Source: Streptomyces sp. ISL-36
Lineage (GTDB): Bacteria; Actinomycetota; Actinomycetes; Streptomycetales; Streptomycetaceae
DNA: 64,000 nucleotides
Reading direction: 5' to 3'
Assembly: GCF_018614205.1 (NCBI RefSeq)
Contig: NZ_JAGGOS010000084.1
Location: 1-64,000 of the forward strand
This document shows, one piece after another, positions 14,658 through 23,520 of this stretch (within the stretch, counting starts at the first letter, position 1; each line of letters begins with the position of its first letter). A program made the position numbers and the translations under genes. Under the pieces are notes generated by a model that did no database searches, had not been told where the DNA came from, and worked only from the letters and a program-made list of their open reading frames with translations.

Positions 14658-17144
14658 TCAGCCCAGGCGCAGTTGCTGGTGGGTGGCGCCGTCACAGGTC
14701 TGCTGGATCACGGCCGCCCCGTCCGCGGCGGACGCGCCGCTCACGGCCAGACACTTCGCGCTGTGGCGGGCCATCAGGGTGACGTGGCCGTCGGCCGCGT
14801 TCAGCACCGACCACTCCTGGTTGGTGCCGCCGTTGCAGCCGTACTGGAAGATCTGCGCCCCGTCGGCCGACGAGGCGCCGCTGACGTCCAGGCACTTACC
14901 GCTGTGCCGGGCGACGACGTTCACATAGCCGCCGCCGGTGGAGCGCAGGGACCACTTCTGGTTGGTGCCGCCGTTGCAGCCGTACTGGAGCACGGCCGCC
15001 CCGTCGGAGGTGGCGGCGCCGCTGACGTCCAGGCACTTCCCGCTGTGGCGCGGGATCAGCGTCTTCCATGTGTCCGGCGCGGTACCGCGGAAGGTCCAGG
15101 ACTGGTTGCTGCCCGTCGTGGGCTGGTAGACGCCGACGGGGGCTCCGTCGCTCGTGGAGGCGCCGGTGACGTCGAGGAGCTTGCCGGTGGCGTGGTTGAT
15201 CAGCGTGCTGTGGCCGTTGCCGGTGGTCGAACGCATCCACTGCTGCTCGGCGGAGGATCCGGGTGCCGCGAGGGTGAGGGTTCCTCCGGAGGCGGAGAGT
15301 GCCTTGCCGGTCTTGACGTTGGTGACGCGGTAGACGGCGGTGTTGCCCCAGTCGGCGGAGGAGAGCTTGGTGAAGGTCCACTGCTGGGCGGTGTCGGCAG
15401 GGTCGGAGGTGCGCTGCACGGCCACGGTCCTGCCGTCGGCGGTCGCGGTCGCGAGCGCCATGCCGCTGTTGTCGTTGACCAGTTGGCGTGAGCCGCCGAC
15501 GGGGGCCGTGGTGGCGGCCGTGTTCACCCCGGTGACGCCCGGCAGGACGAAGGTCGTGACGGAGCCGGCGCCGACGGTCACCTTCAGGGTCTTGCCTGCG
15601 GCGGTCACGTCGCTCCCGCGCTGGAAGTTCTTGGTGGCGTCGGTGGTGTAGCGCTCGACGGGGGCGGCGGTGACATTCTGGAACCCGTCCAGGTTCAGGG
15701 TGAGCTGCCGGTCCGTACCGGTGGAGTTGGTGTGGACGACGACGGCGCCCTGTCCCCCCGGGCGCAGGGCGGCCAGCGTGTGGGGGTCGTCGGTGTTGAT
15801 GACACGGGCGCCCGGCCGGACGAAGCGGCTGTACTGGGCCATCGCCCAGTACTTCTTGTTCTTGCGGATCGGCTCGGTGGCCGCATCGGCCGGGGTGAAG
15901 TCGGTCTGGATGAGGCCCCAGTTGGAGTTCTCGCGCTCCGGGGTCATGTTCTCGTAGTCCTCGACGGCCTGCCACAGCACCCAGGCGCGGGGCTCCAGCT
16001 CCCTGATGTCGTCGTTGATGCGACGGGTCAGGTCGAGGGCGGGGCTCACGTCGGTGAAGGACTGCGGCACGCTGCCGCCGAGGTCCACCTCCGACATCCA
16101 CAGCGGCGTGGCCTCGCCCTTGGCGATGTCCCGCACGCCGGTGCGGCCGTTCGTGCCGTACGTGTGGGTGTTGATCCGTCCGACGGCGTCGCGGACGGTG
16201 GGGGCGTACGACTCCCAATTGGTGCGGAAGATGCCCGGGTTGGTCTCGTCCATCGCGGCGATCGGGGTGGTCATGCCCTTGGCGTCGAGGTGGGAGCGGA
16301 GGGTGGAGATCATGCGGGCCTGCGAGGCCGGATCCCAGTGTGAGCCCTCCTGCCGACCGCCGGCGCGCCAGTAGTCGGTGTTGGGTTCGTTGACGGGGGA
16401 GAGGGAGTCGAACCGTACGCCGGTGGAGTCCTGGGCGCGACGGAGGGCTCCGGAGAGGTAGGCGGCGAACCGGTCGTACTGGTCGGAGCGGAGGTTGTCC
16501 TGCCCCGCGTTCGTGGCGCCGGAGACGAGCCCGCTGTTGGTCATGAAGTACGGGGCGGAGTTGGAGAAGGCTTCGAAGGTCTGTGCCCCGCGTGCCTTGG
16601 CCGCGGTGAGCCACCAGCGTTGGTTGGCGTCGGCGTTCGGGTTCCAGTGGGTGGGGTTCGCCGGGTCCCACCAGTCGGGGGACTCCGGCCCCGGACGGTT
16701 CCAGTAGCCGGGGACCGCCGCCCCGGCACGCATGTACGGTGCCGTCTCGGGGCTGTCGCCGCCGCCGATGTTGTACCGCGCGATGGTGAAGCCGAGCCCG
16801 TTCGCGCCGTAGAGGTCGTCCGCCAGCTTGTTGCGCTGGGCGTCGGGCCAGCCGCCGGTGACGTTCGCGAACCAGGCCAGGGCGGTGCCCCAGCCCTGGA
16901 ACGGCGGCTGTTGATAGCTGGGGTCGAGGCGGACCGTCAGCGGTGTTGCGGCGGCCACGGCGGTGTCGGCGGTCTCGCCCGTCTCGGCTGCCGATGCTCC
17001 GGGTGTTGTGAGGCCGGTGGCGGCGAGGGCGACCGCGAGGCCCGTGGTCGCGAGGGCCGCGACCGGGCGGCCGAAGCCGGAGCGGCGGCGAGGCCGGGCG
17101 CGGGGCACCGATCGCTCGCGCGTCGGAAAGCGGGTGGGAAACAC
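14658..17144 (-). CDS. Secreted GH30 endo-beta-1,6-galactanase-like enzyme with CBM13 modules
   Basis: 828 residues. The GTG start at 17144 follows AAGGAG. A long signal peptide carries twin arginines (RRR, LATTGLAVALAATGL) and is cut near GASA. The catalytic domain (about 65-540) opens VRLDPSYQQPPFQGWGTALAWFA and has acid/base Glu in SPVNEPN (E253) and nucleophile Glu in MSEVD (E352), fitting GH30 galactan endo-1,6-beta-galactosidases. Residues about 545-828 are two ricin-type CBM13 beta-trefoils with repeated GKCLDVSGA...W motifs. It would cut beta-1,6-galactan side chains of arabinogalactan outside the cell. It lies 79 bp behind the GH43 gene on the same strand and probably shares its promoter and operator. 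Confidence 0.9.
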   Translation of the reverse strand: MFPTRFPTRERSVPRARPRRRSGFGRPVAALATTGLAVALAATGLTTPGASAAETGETADTAVAAATPLTVRLDPSYQQPPFQGWGTALAWFANVTGGWPDAQRNKLADDLYGANGLGFTIARYNIGGGDSPETAPYMRAGAAVPGYWNRPGPESPDWWDPANPTHWNPNADANQRWWLTAAKARGAQTFEAFSNSAPYFMTNSGLVSGATNAGQDNLRSDQYDRFAAYLSGALRRAQDSTGVRFDSLSPVNEPNTDYWRAGGRQEGSHWDPASQARMISTLRSHLDAKGMTTPIAAMDETNPGIFRTNWESYAPTVRDAVGRINTHTYGTNGRTGVRDIAKGEATPLWMSEVDLGGSVPQSFTDVSPALDLTRRINDDIRELEPRAWVLWQAVEDYENMTPERENSNWGLIQTDFTPADAATEPIRKNKKYWAMAQYSRFVRPGARVINTDDPHTLAALRPGGQGAVVVHTNSTGTDRQLTLNLDGFQNVTAAPVERYTTDATKNFQRGSDVTAAGKTLKVTVGAGSVTTFVLPGVTGVNTAATTAPVGGSRQLVNDNSGMALATATADGRTVAVQRTSDPADTAQQWTFTKLSSADWGNTAVYRVTNVKTGKALSASGGTLTLAAPGSSAEQQWMRSTTGNGHSTLINHATGKLLDVTGASTSDGAPVGVYQPTTGSNQSWTFRGTAPDTWKTLIPRHSGKCLDVSGAATSDGAAVLQYGCNGGTNQKWSLRSTGGGYVNVVARHSGKCLDVSGASSADGAQIFQYGCNGGTNQEWSVLNAADGHVTLMARHSAKCLAVSGASAADGAAVIQQTCDGATHQQLRLG

Positions 17145-17159
17145 GTACGGCTCCTTGAG

Positions 17160-17215
17160 AGGTGGGGGGATCGGGGGGACGGGGGGACGGGGGGCGATGT
17201 GGGGGTGGGGGCGAT
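17160..17215 (+). other. G-tract cluster between the GH43 and GH30 genes
   Basis: Seven runs of five or six G within about 55 bp on the plus strand, which is the template strand for both flanking genes. The density would allow G-quadruplexes in DNA. The transcript carries the C-rich complement, just ahead of the GH30 ribosome binding site. Confidence 0.6.
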
Positions 17216-17223
17216 GCGGGGTG

Positions 17224-18672
17224 TCAGGCGGCCGAGCGGCGCCACTTCTGGTTGTCGCCGCTGTTGCAGGTCCACTGCTCGAGTGCGGCCCCGTCGGCGG
17301 TCGACCGGTTCACCACGTCCAGGCACTTGCCGCTGTGGCGGGCGACGAGCTGGACGTGGCCGGCCACGTCCGTCGACCGGACCTGCCACTGCTGGGAGGA
17401 ACGGCCGTCGCAGGCGTTCTGGACGGCGAGCGCGCCGTCCAGGGTCGAGGCGCCGTTCACGTCCAGGCACTTGCCGCTGTGCCGGGCCATGATCTGGACG
17501 TGGCCGGTACCGAGCTTCTTGAGCCAGAAGTGCTGGTTGACGCCTTGTCCGCAGCCCCACTGGACCAGCTGCGCGGCATCGGCCAGAGCGAAGGCCGCCA
17601 CGTCGGCGCACTTGCCGCTGTTGCGGGCCGTCAGCGTCTCCCAGGGCACGTCCATGCCGGCAACGGTGCCGGTGGCGGTGTCGACCGTGATCCGGGGGGA
17701 GTACTCCATGGTCATGGTGGTGCTGGTGGGGAACTTCAGCGGCAGCCAGACGTACAGGGAGTCGTTGACCGTTCCGCCCATGGAGTTGCCCCAGCGGTCG
17801 CCCATGTAGAGGTAGCTGGTGCCGTCGGCGCCCTGGACCGGCAGGACGTAGGCGGTCTGGCTGCGGTAGGTGGTGGAGTCGCCGATGTTCTTCAGGCCGC
17901 TCCAGGTCCCCGTGATGCTGCCGGCCGTGGCGTACATCTGCTGGTTCGGGGCCCACCCGGTGGCGCCGGAGGTGAGCAGGAAGTAGACGCCGTCGCGCTT
18001 GAACAGGGCCGGTGCCTCACGGGACGAGCCCGCCCAGAGCATCTGGACCTGGGCGTCGACGGCGGTGTAGTCGGCGGTCAGCCGGTAGATGTGCAGGTCC
18101 CTGTTCTCGTTGGCGGCCGAGACCATGTAGCCCGTGCCGTCGGTGTCGACGAAGGTGGTGATGTCACGGGACATGTGCCCTTCCGGGCGGAAACTGCCGC
18201 GCCAGGTGTAGGCGCCGTCCACCGTGGCGGAGACGGCGACCGCGGCCCGTGCCTCGGAGTAGTCGGTGGCGCTTCCCTCCTTGTGCATCCACATGACGAA
18301 CTGGCCGGTCGCGCTGTTGTACATGACCTTCGGCCGCTCGATGTTGGCGGTCGCCAGCTCCGGGTCGGCGGCCTGGGTCAGCACATGGTTGCGGAACTCC
18401 CACTTCTTGAGATCGGTGGAGCGGTACGCGGAGACGTACCGGAAGCTGTTGTCGGCGTTCCGGTTCTCGCCGAACCAGTAGTAGTACGGGCCCACCTTGA
18501 CGACCCCGCCGCCGTGGGCGTGCACGGGGTTGCCGTTCGGGTCGGTGAACTGGGTGGCGTTGGTGAGGGTGACCGAGGCCGCCTGGGCGGTTCCGGCACC
18601 GCCCAGGAAGCTCAGGAGGAGGGCGGAAAGGACGGCGAAGAGCATCGCCGCGCGGGGGAGCGTGCGTTGCAT
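17224..18672 (-). CDS. Secreted GH43 (subfamily 24-like) exo-beta-1,3-galactanase with CBM13
   Basis: 482 residues from the ATG at 18672 (MQRTLPRAAML), with a signal peptide ending near GTAQAA. The five-bladed propeller (about 35-340) carries HAHGGGVVKVGPYYYWFGENR, IERPKVMYNSATGQFVMWMH, SRDITTFVDTDGTGYM and SSREAPALFKRDGVYFLLTSG. The Glu of REAP is the likely acid. The usual GH43 base Asp is not evident at the N-terminal strand, as in the exo-1,3-galactanases of subfamily 24. A C-terminal CBM13 trefoil (about 345-482) has GKCADV and GKCLDV repeats. It would remove galactose from the beta-1,3 main chain. A LacI-type operator lies 51 bp upstream. Subfamily assignment is from motif memory. Confidence 0.85.
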   Translation of the reverse strand: MQRTLPRAAMLFAVLSALLLSFLGGAGTAQAASVTLTNATQFTDPNGNPVHAHGGGVVKVGPYYYWFGENRNADNSFRYVSAYRSTDLKKWEFRNHVLTQAADPELATANIERPKVMYNSATGQFVMWMHKEGSATDYSEARAAVAVSATVDGAYTWRGSFRPEGHMSRDITTFVDTDGTGYMVSAANENRDLHIYRLTADYTAVDAQVQMLWAGSSREAPALFKRDGVYFLLTSGATGWAPNQQMYATAGSITGTWSGLKNIGDSTTYRSQTAYVLPVQGADGTSYLYMGDRWGNSMGGTVNDSLYVWLPLKFPTSTTMTMEYSPRITVDTATGTVAGMDVPWETLTARNSGKCADVAAFALADAAQLVQWGCGQGVNQHFWLKKLGTGHVQIMARHSGKCLDVNGASTLDGALAVQNACDGRSSQQWQVRSTDVAGHVQLVARHSGKCLDVVNRSTADGAALEQWTCNSGDNQKWRRSAA

Positions 18673-18722
18673 GGTCCACCTCTTGCGTCTGTCGGACAGG
18701 ACAAGGCGCTGCGGGGTCCTCG

Positions 18723-18738
18723 ATGTTTGCGTAAACAC
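18723..18738. promoter_or_regulatory. LacI-type operator before the GH43-GH30 operon
   Basis: ATGTTTGCGTAAACAC, two mismatches from the palindrome at 12637. It lies 51 bp upstream of the GH43 start, in the divergent region shared with a LacI gene. Confidence 0.7.
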
Positions 18739-18819
18739 CCCGCCGAGGAGTGAGTCTGGGAGGGTGTCCTGACCCTGTCAAGGCTCTGGACGAGAACGCC
18801 CCCGGTTTGACCGTCCGCC

Positions 18820-18835
18820 GTGTTTACGTCAACAT
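18820..18835. promoter_or_regulatory. LacI-type operator in the LacI/GH43 divergent region
   Basis: GTGTTTACGTCAACAT, two mismatches from the palindrome, with a TTGACC -35-like hexamer at 18807-18812 just before it. It fits autoregulation of the LacI gene at 19095. The 422-bp divergent region 18673-19094 holds no gene I can support. Confidence 0.65.
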
Positions 18836-19094
18836 GCGCGGAGGTGCGATGCGCCCACATGCGTACTTCCAGGGGCTGCGGACGGTTCGTGTCGAAAGGT
18901 CTTGCCCGGCCCGCGACACCCAGCGTGGCCTGCCCCGTAGCCCTCCGGCGAGCGAGGTTCCCCCACACAGGCGTTGCGGAAATGCCCAAGTGGCCCCGCT
19001 GAGAAGGCATTTCGGCGCCTGGCGGCCGCAGGCGCCGGCACCGCTCCCTTCGACGGACGGCCATACTTTCCGGACACTCCCCAGGGACGGACGA

Positions 19095-20150
19095 ATGACG
19101 CAGGAGAAGAGGCCCAGGTCACCGCGTGCGCGTGCACCGAGACAGTGGCCCTCCATGGCGGAGGTCGCGGCGCTGGCCGGCGTGTCCTCGCAGACCGTCT
19201 CGCGCGTGGCCAACAACCGACAGAACGTCGACGCGGCCACCCGCGAGAAGGTCCTGGCCGCGATGAAGACCCTCGGCTACCGCCCCAACACCGCGGCTCG
19301 GGCCCTGGTCACCGGCAGATTCGGCGCGCTCGGCATCATCAGCTTCGACATGAGCGCCCACGGCAACGCGAGGACGCTCGGCGCCATCGCCGACGCCGCT
19401 CGCGAGGCCGACTTCTCCGTGAACTTCATGGGCGTGCGGGCTCAGACCGAGGCCGCCGTGCAACGGGCGTTCCAGCATCTGATGCTCCAGTCCGTCGACG
19501 GCATCGTGCTGGTCGAGTCGCAGATGCTGGACACTCCGTCCCTGCACCTGCCGCCCGCCATGCCGGTCGTCGTCGCAGACGGCGATGCCGGACACCGCTA
19601 CCCGAACGTCGACTTCGACCAGGCCCTCGGCGCTCACAGCGCGGTCACACATCTCCTGGGCCTCGGCCACCGCACCGTCTGGCACGTGGCCGGCCCGCGT
19701 GACTCCTTCGCCGCGCGCAGGCGCGCCGAGTCCTGGGACGCCACGCTCCGCGCCGCGGGCGCCCTGACACCGCCCGCGCTGTACGGGGACTGGACCGCGG
19801 CCTCCGGATACCGGGCCGGCCGGGAGCTGGCCGAACGCTCCGAGGTCACGGCCGTCTTCGCCGCCAACGATCAGATGGCACTGGGACTCATGCGCGCGCT
19901 CCACGAGGCCGGGCGCGATGTGCCGGGGGACGTCAGTGTGATCGGCTTCGACGACACCGCGGAGGCGGCCTTCTTCCAGCCACCCCTGACCACCGTGCGG
20001 CAGGACTTCGACCTGGTGGGCCGGCACTGCGTCACCCTGCTGCTCGACCAGATCGACGGCCGGTCGGACGGCCCGCGCAGGAGGGCCGTCGAACCCGCCC
20101 TCGTGGTACGCGCGAGCACAGCGCCGCCCTCCCCGGCGCGCGGCACCTGA
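19095..20150 (+). CDS. LacI-family regulator 1 of the galactan locus
   Basis: 351 residues from the ATG at 19095. The frame stays open upstream to 18750, but that part is not LacI-like. The HTH is MAEVAALAGVSSQTVSRVANN with hinge helix RPNTAARALVTG, followed by a periplasmic-binding-like domain (LGIISFDMS..., HLLGLGHRTVWHVAGP, VFAANDQMALGLMRALHEAG, VSVIGFDDTAEAAFFQPPLTTVRQDF). These proteins bind a sugar and leave the operator. It is divergent from GH43 across two operator-like sites and convergent with a second LacI gene. It shares the SSQTVSRV recognition helix with that paralogue, so both could read the same palindrome. Confidence 0.9.
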   Translation: MTQEKRPRSPRARAPRQWPSMAEVAALAGVSSQTVSRVANNRQNVDAATREKVLAAMKTLGYRPNTAARALVTGRFGALGIISFDMSAHGNARTLGAIADAAREADFSVNFMGVRAQTEAAVQRAFQHLMLQSVDGIVLVESQMLDTPSLHLPPAMPVVVADGDAGHRYPNVDFDQALGAHSAVTHLLGLGHRTVWHVAGPRDSFAARRRAESWDATLRAAGALTPPALYGDWTAASGYRAGRELAERSEVTAVFAANDQMALGLMRALHEAGRDVPGDVSVIGFDDTAEAAFFQPPLTTVRQDFDLVGRHCVTLLLDQIDGRSDGPRRRAVEPALVVRASTAPPSPARGT

Positions 20151-20158
20151 CAGCGACC

Positions 20159-20176
20159 GACGCCCCCCGGGGCGTC
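20159..20176. terminator. Bidirectional hairpin between the convergent LacI genes
   Basis: GACGCCCC (20159-20166) and its exact complement (20169-20176) with a 2-nt centre. It lies 8 bp after the stop of LacI 1 and faces the 3' end of LacI 2. Confidence 0.6.
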
Positions 20177-20275
20177 ACCGGCCTTCGTCGCGGCAATGGC
20201 ACCGCCTGGCCGGGGCAGCGGCACCGGCGGCGAACGATGTTCGTGCGCGGCCTCCCGCCTACCCCACCTCCCCTC

Positions 20276-21361
20276 CTACCCCGCCTCCCCGTTCGCGCGC
20301 GGTGCCGTGCTGGCGCGTACGGCGAGGCGGGTCGGGACGAGCGTCGTGCCGCCCTCGACGGTCTCGCCGCGCAGCTCGCGCAGAACGGCGTCGACGCACA
20401 GTTCACCGACCCGGGCGAAGTCCTGGTGGACGGTGGTCAGGGGCGGGATGAACGAGCCGGCTTCGGGGATGTCGTCGAAACCGACGACGCTGACGTCCTC
20501 GGGCACACGCTTTCCGCGCTCGTGCAGCGCCCGCAGCACACCGAGGGCCATCTGGTCGTTCGCCACGAACACCGCTGTGCAGCCGGGCTCTTCCGCAAGA
20601 CGGAGCCCCGCCTCGTAACCGGATTCCGGCGCCCAGTCGCCGCGCAGCACCGGCGGCACCTCGCACCCCTCCTCGACCAGGGTCGCCTCCCACGCCGCCT
20701 CGCGGCGGCCCGCCGCGAACGACTCCTCGGGCCCGGCGACGTGCCAGACCGTTCGATGGCCGAGCTCCAGCAGGTGCCGTACGGCCGTACGCGCGCCCTG
20801 CTGCTGGTCGGTGTCCACCACGTGGAAGCGGTCCCCGGCGTCGGAGTCCACGACGACCACCTTCACATGGGGTGGCAGCGTCAGTGACGCCGTGTCGAGC
20901 AGATGCACCTCCATGATCAGGACGACGGCGTCGACCGCGAGCTCGTCGAGCCGGGTGAAGGCGCCTCGGACGTTGTCCTGGGTCGGCGCGTCGAGAGGGA
21001 TCAGGGTCACCGCGTACCCGGCGGCCGACGCGCACTTCGCGATGGCCTCCAGGGTCCGCACATTGCCGGTGCTGGAGAGGCTCATGGTGATGACGCCGAT
21101 GGTGCGGAACTCCCCTCGTTTGAGGGCGCGGGCGGCGCTGTTGGGCCGGTAGCCGAGCTGACGCATGGCGTCCAGCACCTTCTGCCGCGTCTTCTCGATC
21201 ACCGCCGGGTCCCCGTTGGACACCCGCGAGACCGTCTGCGAGGAGACGCCCGCGACGCGCGCCACATCCGCCATCGAGACCCTTGAGCGCCGCCCGTTCC
21301 CGGCCCGCCGGCCGTCGTCGACGCTCGCGACCTCACGGTCGGCCATCCCGTTCTCCGTCAC
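20276..21361 (-). CDS. LacI-family regulator 2, divergent from the sugar importer
   Basis: 361 residues from the GTG at 21361, which follows GGAGGGG at good spacing. ATG at 21376 and 21346 are alternatives. HTH: MADVARVAGVSSQTVSRVSNG with hinge RPNSAARALKRG. Effector domain: IGVITMSLSSTGNVRTLEAI, HLLELGHRTVWHVAGPEESFAAGRR, VFVANDQMALGVLRALHERG, VSVVGFDDIPEAGSFIPPLTTVHQDFARVG. It is clearly paralogous to LacI 1, since whole blocks are shared. The operator at 21433 lies in the 184-bp region between it and the permease gene, so it probably represses itself and the importer. Whether the two repressors sense different oligosaccharides is open. Confidence 0.9.
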   Translation of the reverse strand: MTENGMADREVASVDDGRRAGNGRRSRVSMADVARVAGVSSQTVSRVSNGDPAVIEKTRQKVLDAMRQLGYRPNSAARALKRGEFRTIGVITMSLSSTGNVRTLEAIAKCASAAGYAVTLIPLDAPTQDNVRGAFTRLDELAVDAVVLIMEVHLLDTASLTLPPHVKVVVVDSDAGDRFHVVDTDQQQGARTAVRHLLELGHRTVWHVAGPEESFAAGRREAAWEATLVEEGCEVPPVLRGDWAPESGYEAGLRLAEEPGCTAVFVANDQMALGVLRALHERGKRVPEDVSVVGFDDIPEAGSFIPPLTTVHQDFARVGELCVDAVLRELRGETVEGGTTLVPTRLAVRASTAPRANGEAG

Positions 21362-21432
21362 CGAAATCCCCTCCATCGACCACCGCTTCGTGCTTGACGC
21401 CCCCCAGCGGGAGTGTCACCATCACGCTACCG

Positions 21433-21448
21433 ATGATTACGTAAACAT
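21433..21448. promoter_or_regulatory. LacI-type operator before the sugar ABC importer
   Basis: ATGATTACGTAAACAT, one mismatch from the palindrome at 12637. It sits between the divergent LacI 2 and permease genes. Confidence 0.75.
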
Positions 21449-21545
21449 TTCTCGTCGGGCAGCCCCCCATCCGGCCCTTTCGGGTCACGAGGGCCCCTCC
21501 CCGCCTCGTAACAGACCGGTCGGTCACCGACACAAGGAACCAACG

Positions 21546-22472
21546 ATGACGCTCCTGCCGACGTCGGCGAAGGCAGTATCTCCACCCCGCCCCCGAGCGC
21601 GCTTCCGTCGCCGCAAGCAGGCCCTCGTCGGCTGGGGCTTCGCCGGTCCGTTCGTCGCGGTCTTCGGGCTCGTCTTCCTGGCGCCGATCGGCTACGCGCT
21701 GTACCTCAGCCTCTTCCGGGACCGGCTCATCGGCGGGACCTCCTTCGTCGGCCTCGACAACTACGGGGAGGCGCTCACCGACCCGAAGTTCTGGGAGGGC
21801 CTGGCCCGGGTCGGACTGTTCCTCGCCGTCCAGGTGCCGATCATGCTGGGCATCGCGCTGCTCGTCGCGCTCGCCATCGACAGCGGGCGGCTCTACGGCA
21901 AGACCTTCTTCCGCGTCTCGATCTTCCTCCCGTACGCCGTCCCCGCCGTCGTCGCCAGTCTGATCTGGGGCTTCATCTACGGCACGCGCTTCGGCCTGGT
22001 GGGCAACATCAACGACACCTTCGGGGTCACCCTGCCCGACCCGCTCTCGCCCTCGCTGGTCCTCGCCTCCATCGGCAACATCGTGACCTGGGAGTTCGTC
22101 GGCTACAACATGCTGATCTTCTACTCCGCGCTGAAGGTCGTGCCCCGATCGCTCTACGAGGCGGCGGCGATCGACGGCGCCGGCGAGTGGCGGGTGGTGA
22201 CCTCGGTCAAGCTTCCGGCCATCCGCGGCGCACTGGTCATCGCGACGATCTTCTCGATCATCGGCAGCTTCCAGCTCTTCAACGAGCCCAGCATCCTGCA
22301 GAAGCTCGCCCCGAACGCGATCACCAGCGACTTCACCCCCAACCTCTACACCTACTCGCTGTCCTTCTCGGGACAGCAGCACAACTACGCGGCGACCGTG
22401 GCGATCGTGATGGGCGTCGTGACCGCGGTCATCGCGTACACGGTCCAGCTGCGCGGCATGCGGAAGGGCTGA
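21546..22472 (+). CDS. Sugar ABC transporter permease (MalF type)
   Basis: 308 residues, about six membrane helices. The N-terminus is basic and cytoplasmic (RPRARFRRRKQALVGWGFAGPFVAVFGLVFLAP). The coupling EAA loop is SLYEAAAIDGAGEWRVVTSVKLPAIRGAL. The ATG at 21546 follows AAGGAACC. It is the first gene of a permease-permease-binding protein operon with 3-bp and 70-bp gaps. No ATP-binding subunit is encoded nearby; in Streptomyces the shared ATPase MsiK commonly energises such importers. The operator at 21433 suggests induction by galactan-derived sugars. Confidence 0.92.
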   Translation: MTLLPTSAKAVSPPRPRARFRRRKQALVGWGFAGPFVAVFGLVFLAPIGYALYLSLFRDRLIGGTSFVGLDNYGEALTDPKFWEGLARVGLFLAVQVPIMLGIALLVALAIDSGRLYGKTFFRVSIFLPYAVPAVVASLIWGFIYGTRFGLVGNINDTFGVTLPDPLSPSLVLASIGNIVTWEFVGYNMLIFYSALKVVPRSLYEAAAIDGAGEWRVVTSVKLPAIRGALVIATIFSIIGSFQLFNEPSILQKLAPNAITSDFTPNLYTYSLSFSGQQHNYAATVAIVMGVVTAVIAYTVQLRGMRKG

Positions 22473-22475
22473 GCC

Positions 22476-23450
22476 ATGACCACGAACCTCGCCGACATCG
22501 GGGCGAACGCCGGGGACCGTTCCGAACCGGCTCCCGCCACCACGCCCCGCGCCTCCCGCGCCGCCGGCCGGCCGGTCTCCCGCCGTCGTCGCCCCCACAC
22601 CCCGCTCAACCCGCGCCCCAGTGTCCCGCTGACCCTCGTCACCGGCCTCGTCCTCCTCTACACCCTGCTCCCGCTGGCCTGGCTGGTCATCAACGCCACC
22701 AAGGACCAGAACGGCCTCCTCAACTCCTTCGGCCTGTGGTTCGGCGAGGACTTCGACCTCTGGGGCAACATCTCCCGCACGCTCACCTACGACGACGGCG
22801 TGTTCGTCCGCTGGCTGCTCAACACCCTGCTGTACGTCGCCGTCGGCGCGGGCGGTGCCACGGTCCTCGCCGTCCTCGGCGGTTACGCACTGGCCAAGTA
22901 CGACTTCCCCGGCCGCCGGGCCGTGTTCGCGGTGGTCATCGGAGCCGTGGCCGTCCCGGGCACCGCTCTGGCCGTCCCCACGTTCCTGATGTTCAGCAAC
23001 ATGGGCCTGACCAACACCCCGTGGGCCGTGATCATCCCGTCCCTGATCTCGCCCTTCGGGCTCTATCTGATGTGGGTCTTCGCCGCCGAGGCCGTACCGA
23101 CCGAGCTCCTCGAAGCGGCGCGCATCGACGGATCGGGGGAGCTGCGCACCTTCTTCCGCGTGGCGCTGCCGCTGCTGATGCCCGGGACCGTCACCGTGCT
23201 GCTCTTCTCCATGGTCGCGACCTGGAACAACTACTTCCTGCCGCTGATCATGATCAAGGACCCCGACTGGTACCCCCTCACCCTCGGCCTCAACGCCTGG
23301 AACGCGCAGGCACAGACCGCGGGCGGCGAGGCCGTCTTCGACCTGATCATCACCGGCTCCCTGCTGACGATCGTCCCGATCGTCGTCATCTTCCTCCTGC
23401 TCCAGCGGTACTGGCAGTCCGGCCTGGCCGCGGGCAGCGTCAAGGAGTGA
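22476..23450 (+). CDS. Sugar ABC transporter permease (MalG type)
   Basis: 324 residues. A proline/arginine-rich cytoplasmic N-terminus of about 45 residues precedes six helices. The EAA loop is ELLEAARIDGSGELRTFFRVALPLLMPG. Only 3 bp separate it from the first permease, so they are co-translated and form the membrane heterodimer. Confidence 0.92.
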   Translation: MTTNLADIGANAGDRSEPAPATTPRASRAAGRPVSRRRRPHTPLNPRPSVPLTLVTGLVLLYTLLPLAWLVINATKDQNGLLNSFGLWFGEDFDLWGNISRTLTYDDGVFVRWLLNTLLYVAVGAGGATVLAVLGGYALAKYDFPGRRAVFAVVIGAVAVPGTALAVPTFLMFSNMGLTNTPWAVIIPSLISPFGLYLMWVFAAEAVPTELLEAARIDGSGELRTFFRVALPLLMPGTVTVLLFSMVATWNNYFLPLIMIKDPDWYPLTLGLNAWNAQAQTAGGEAVFDLIITGSLLTIVPIVVIFLLLQRYWQSGLAAGSVKE

Positions 23451-23520
23451 CCCCACGCCCGTCCCGATCCGTGTTCCCCCTCCGATGTCCCACCCGCACA
23501 CCGAACCAGGAGCACCACCC

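Noticed and set aside
18750..19094. 115-residue N-terminal extension of LacI 1
   Set aside because: The extension is not protein-like, crosses an operator, and the LacI HTH begins right after the ATG at 19095.
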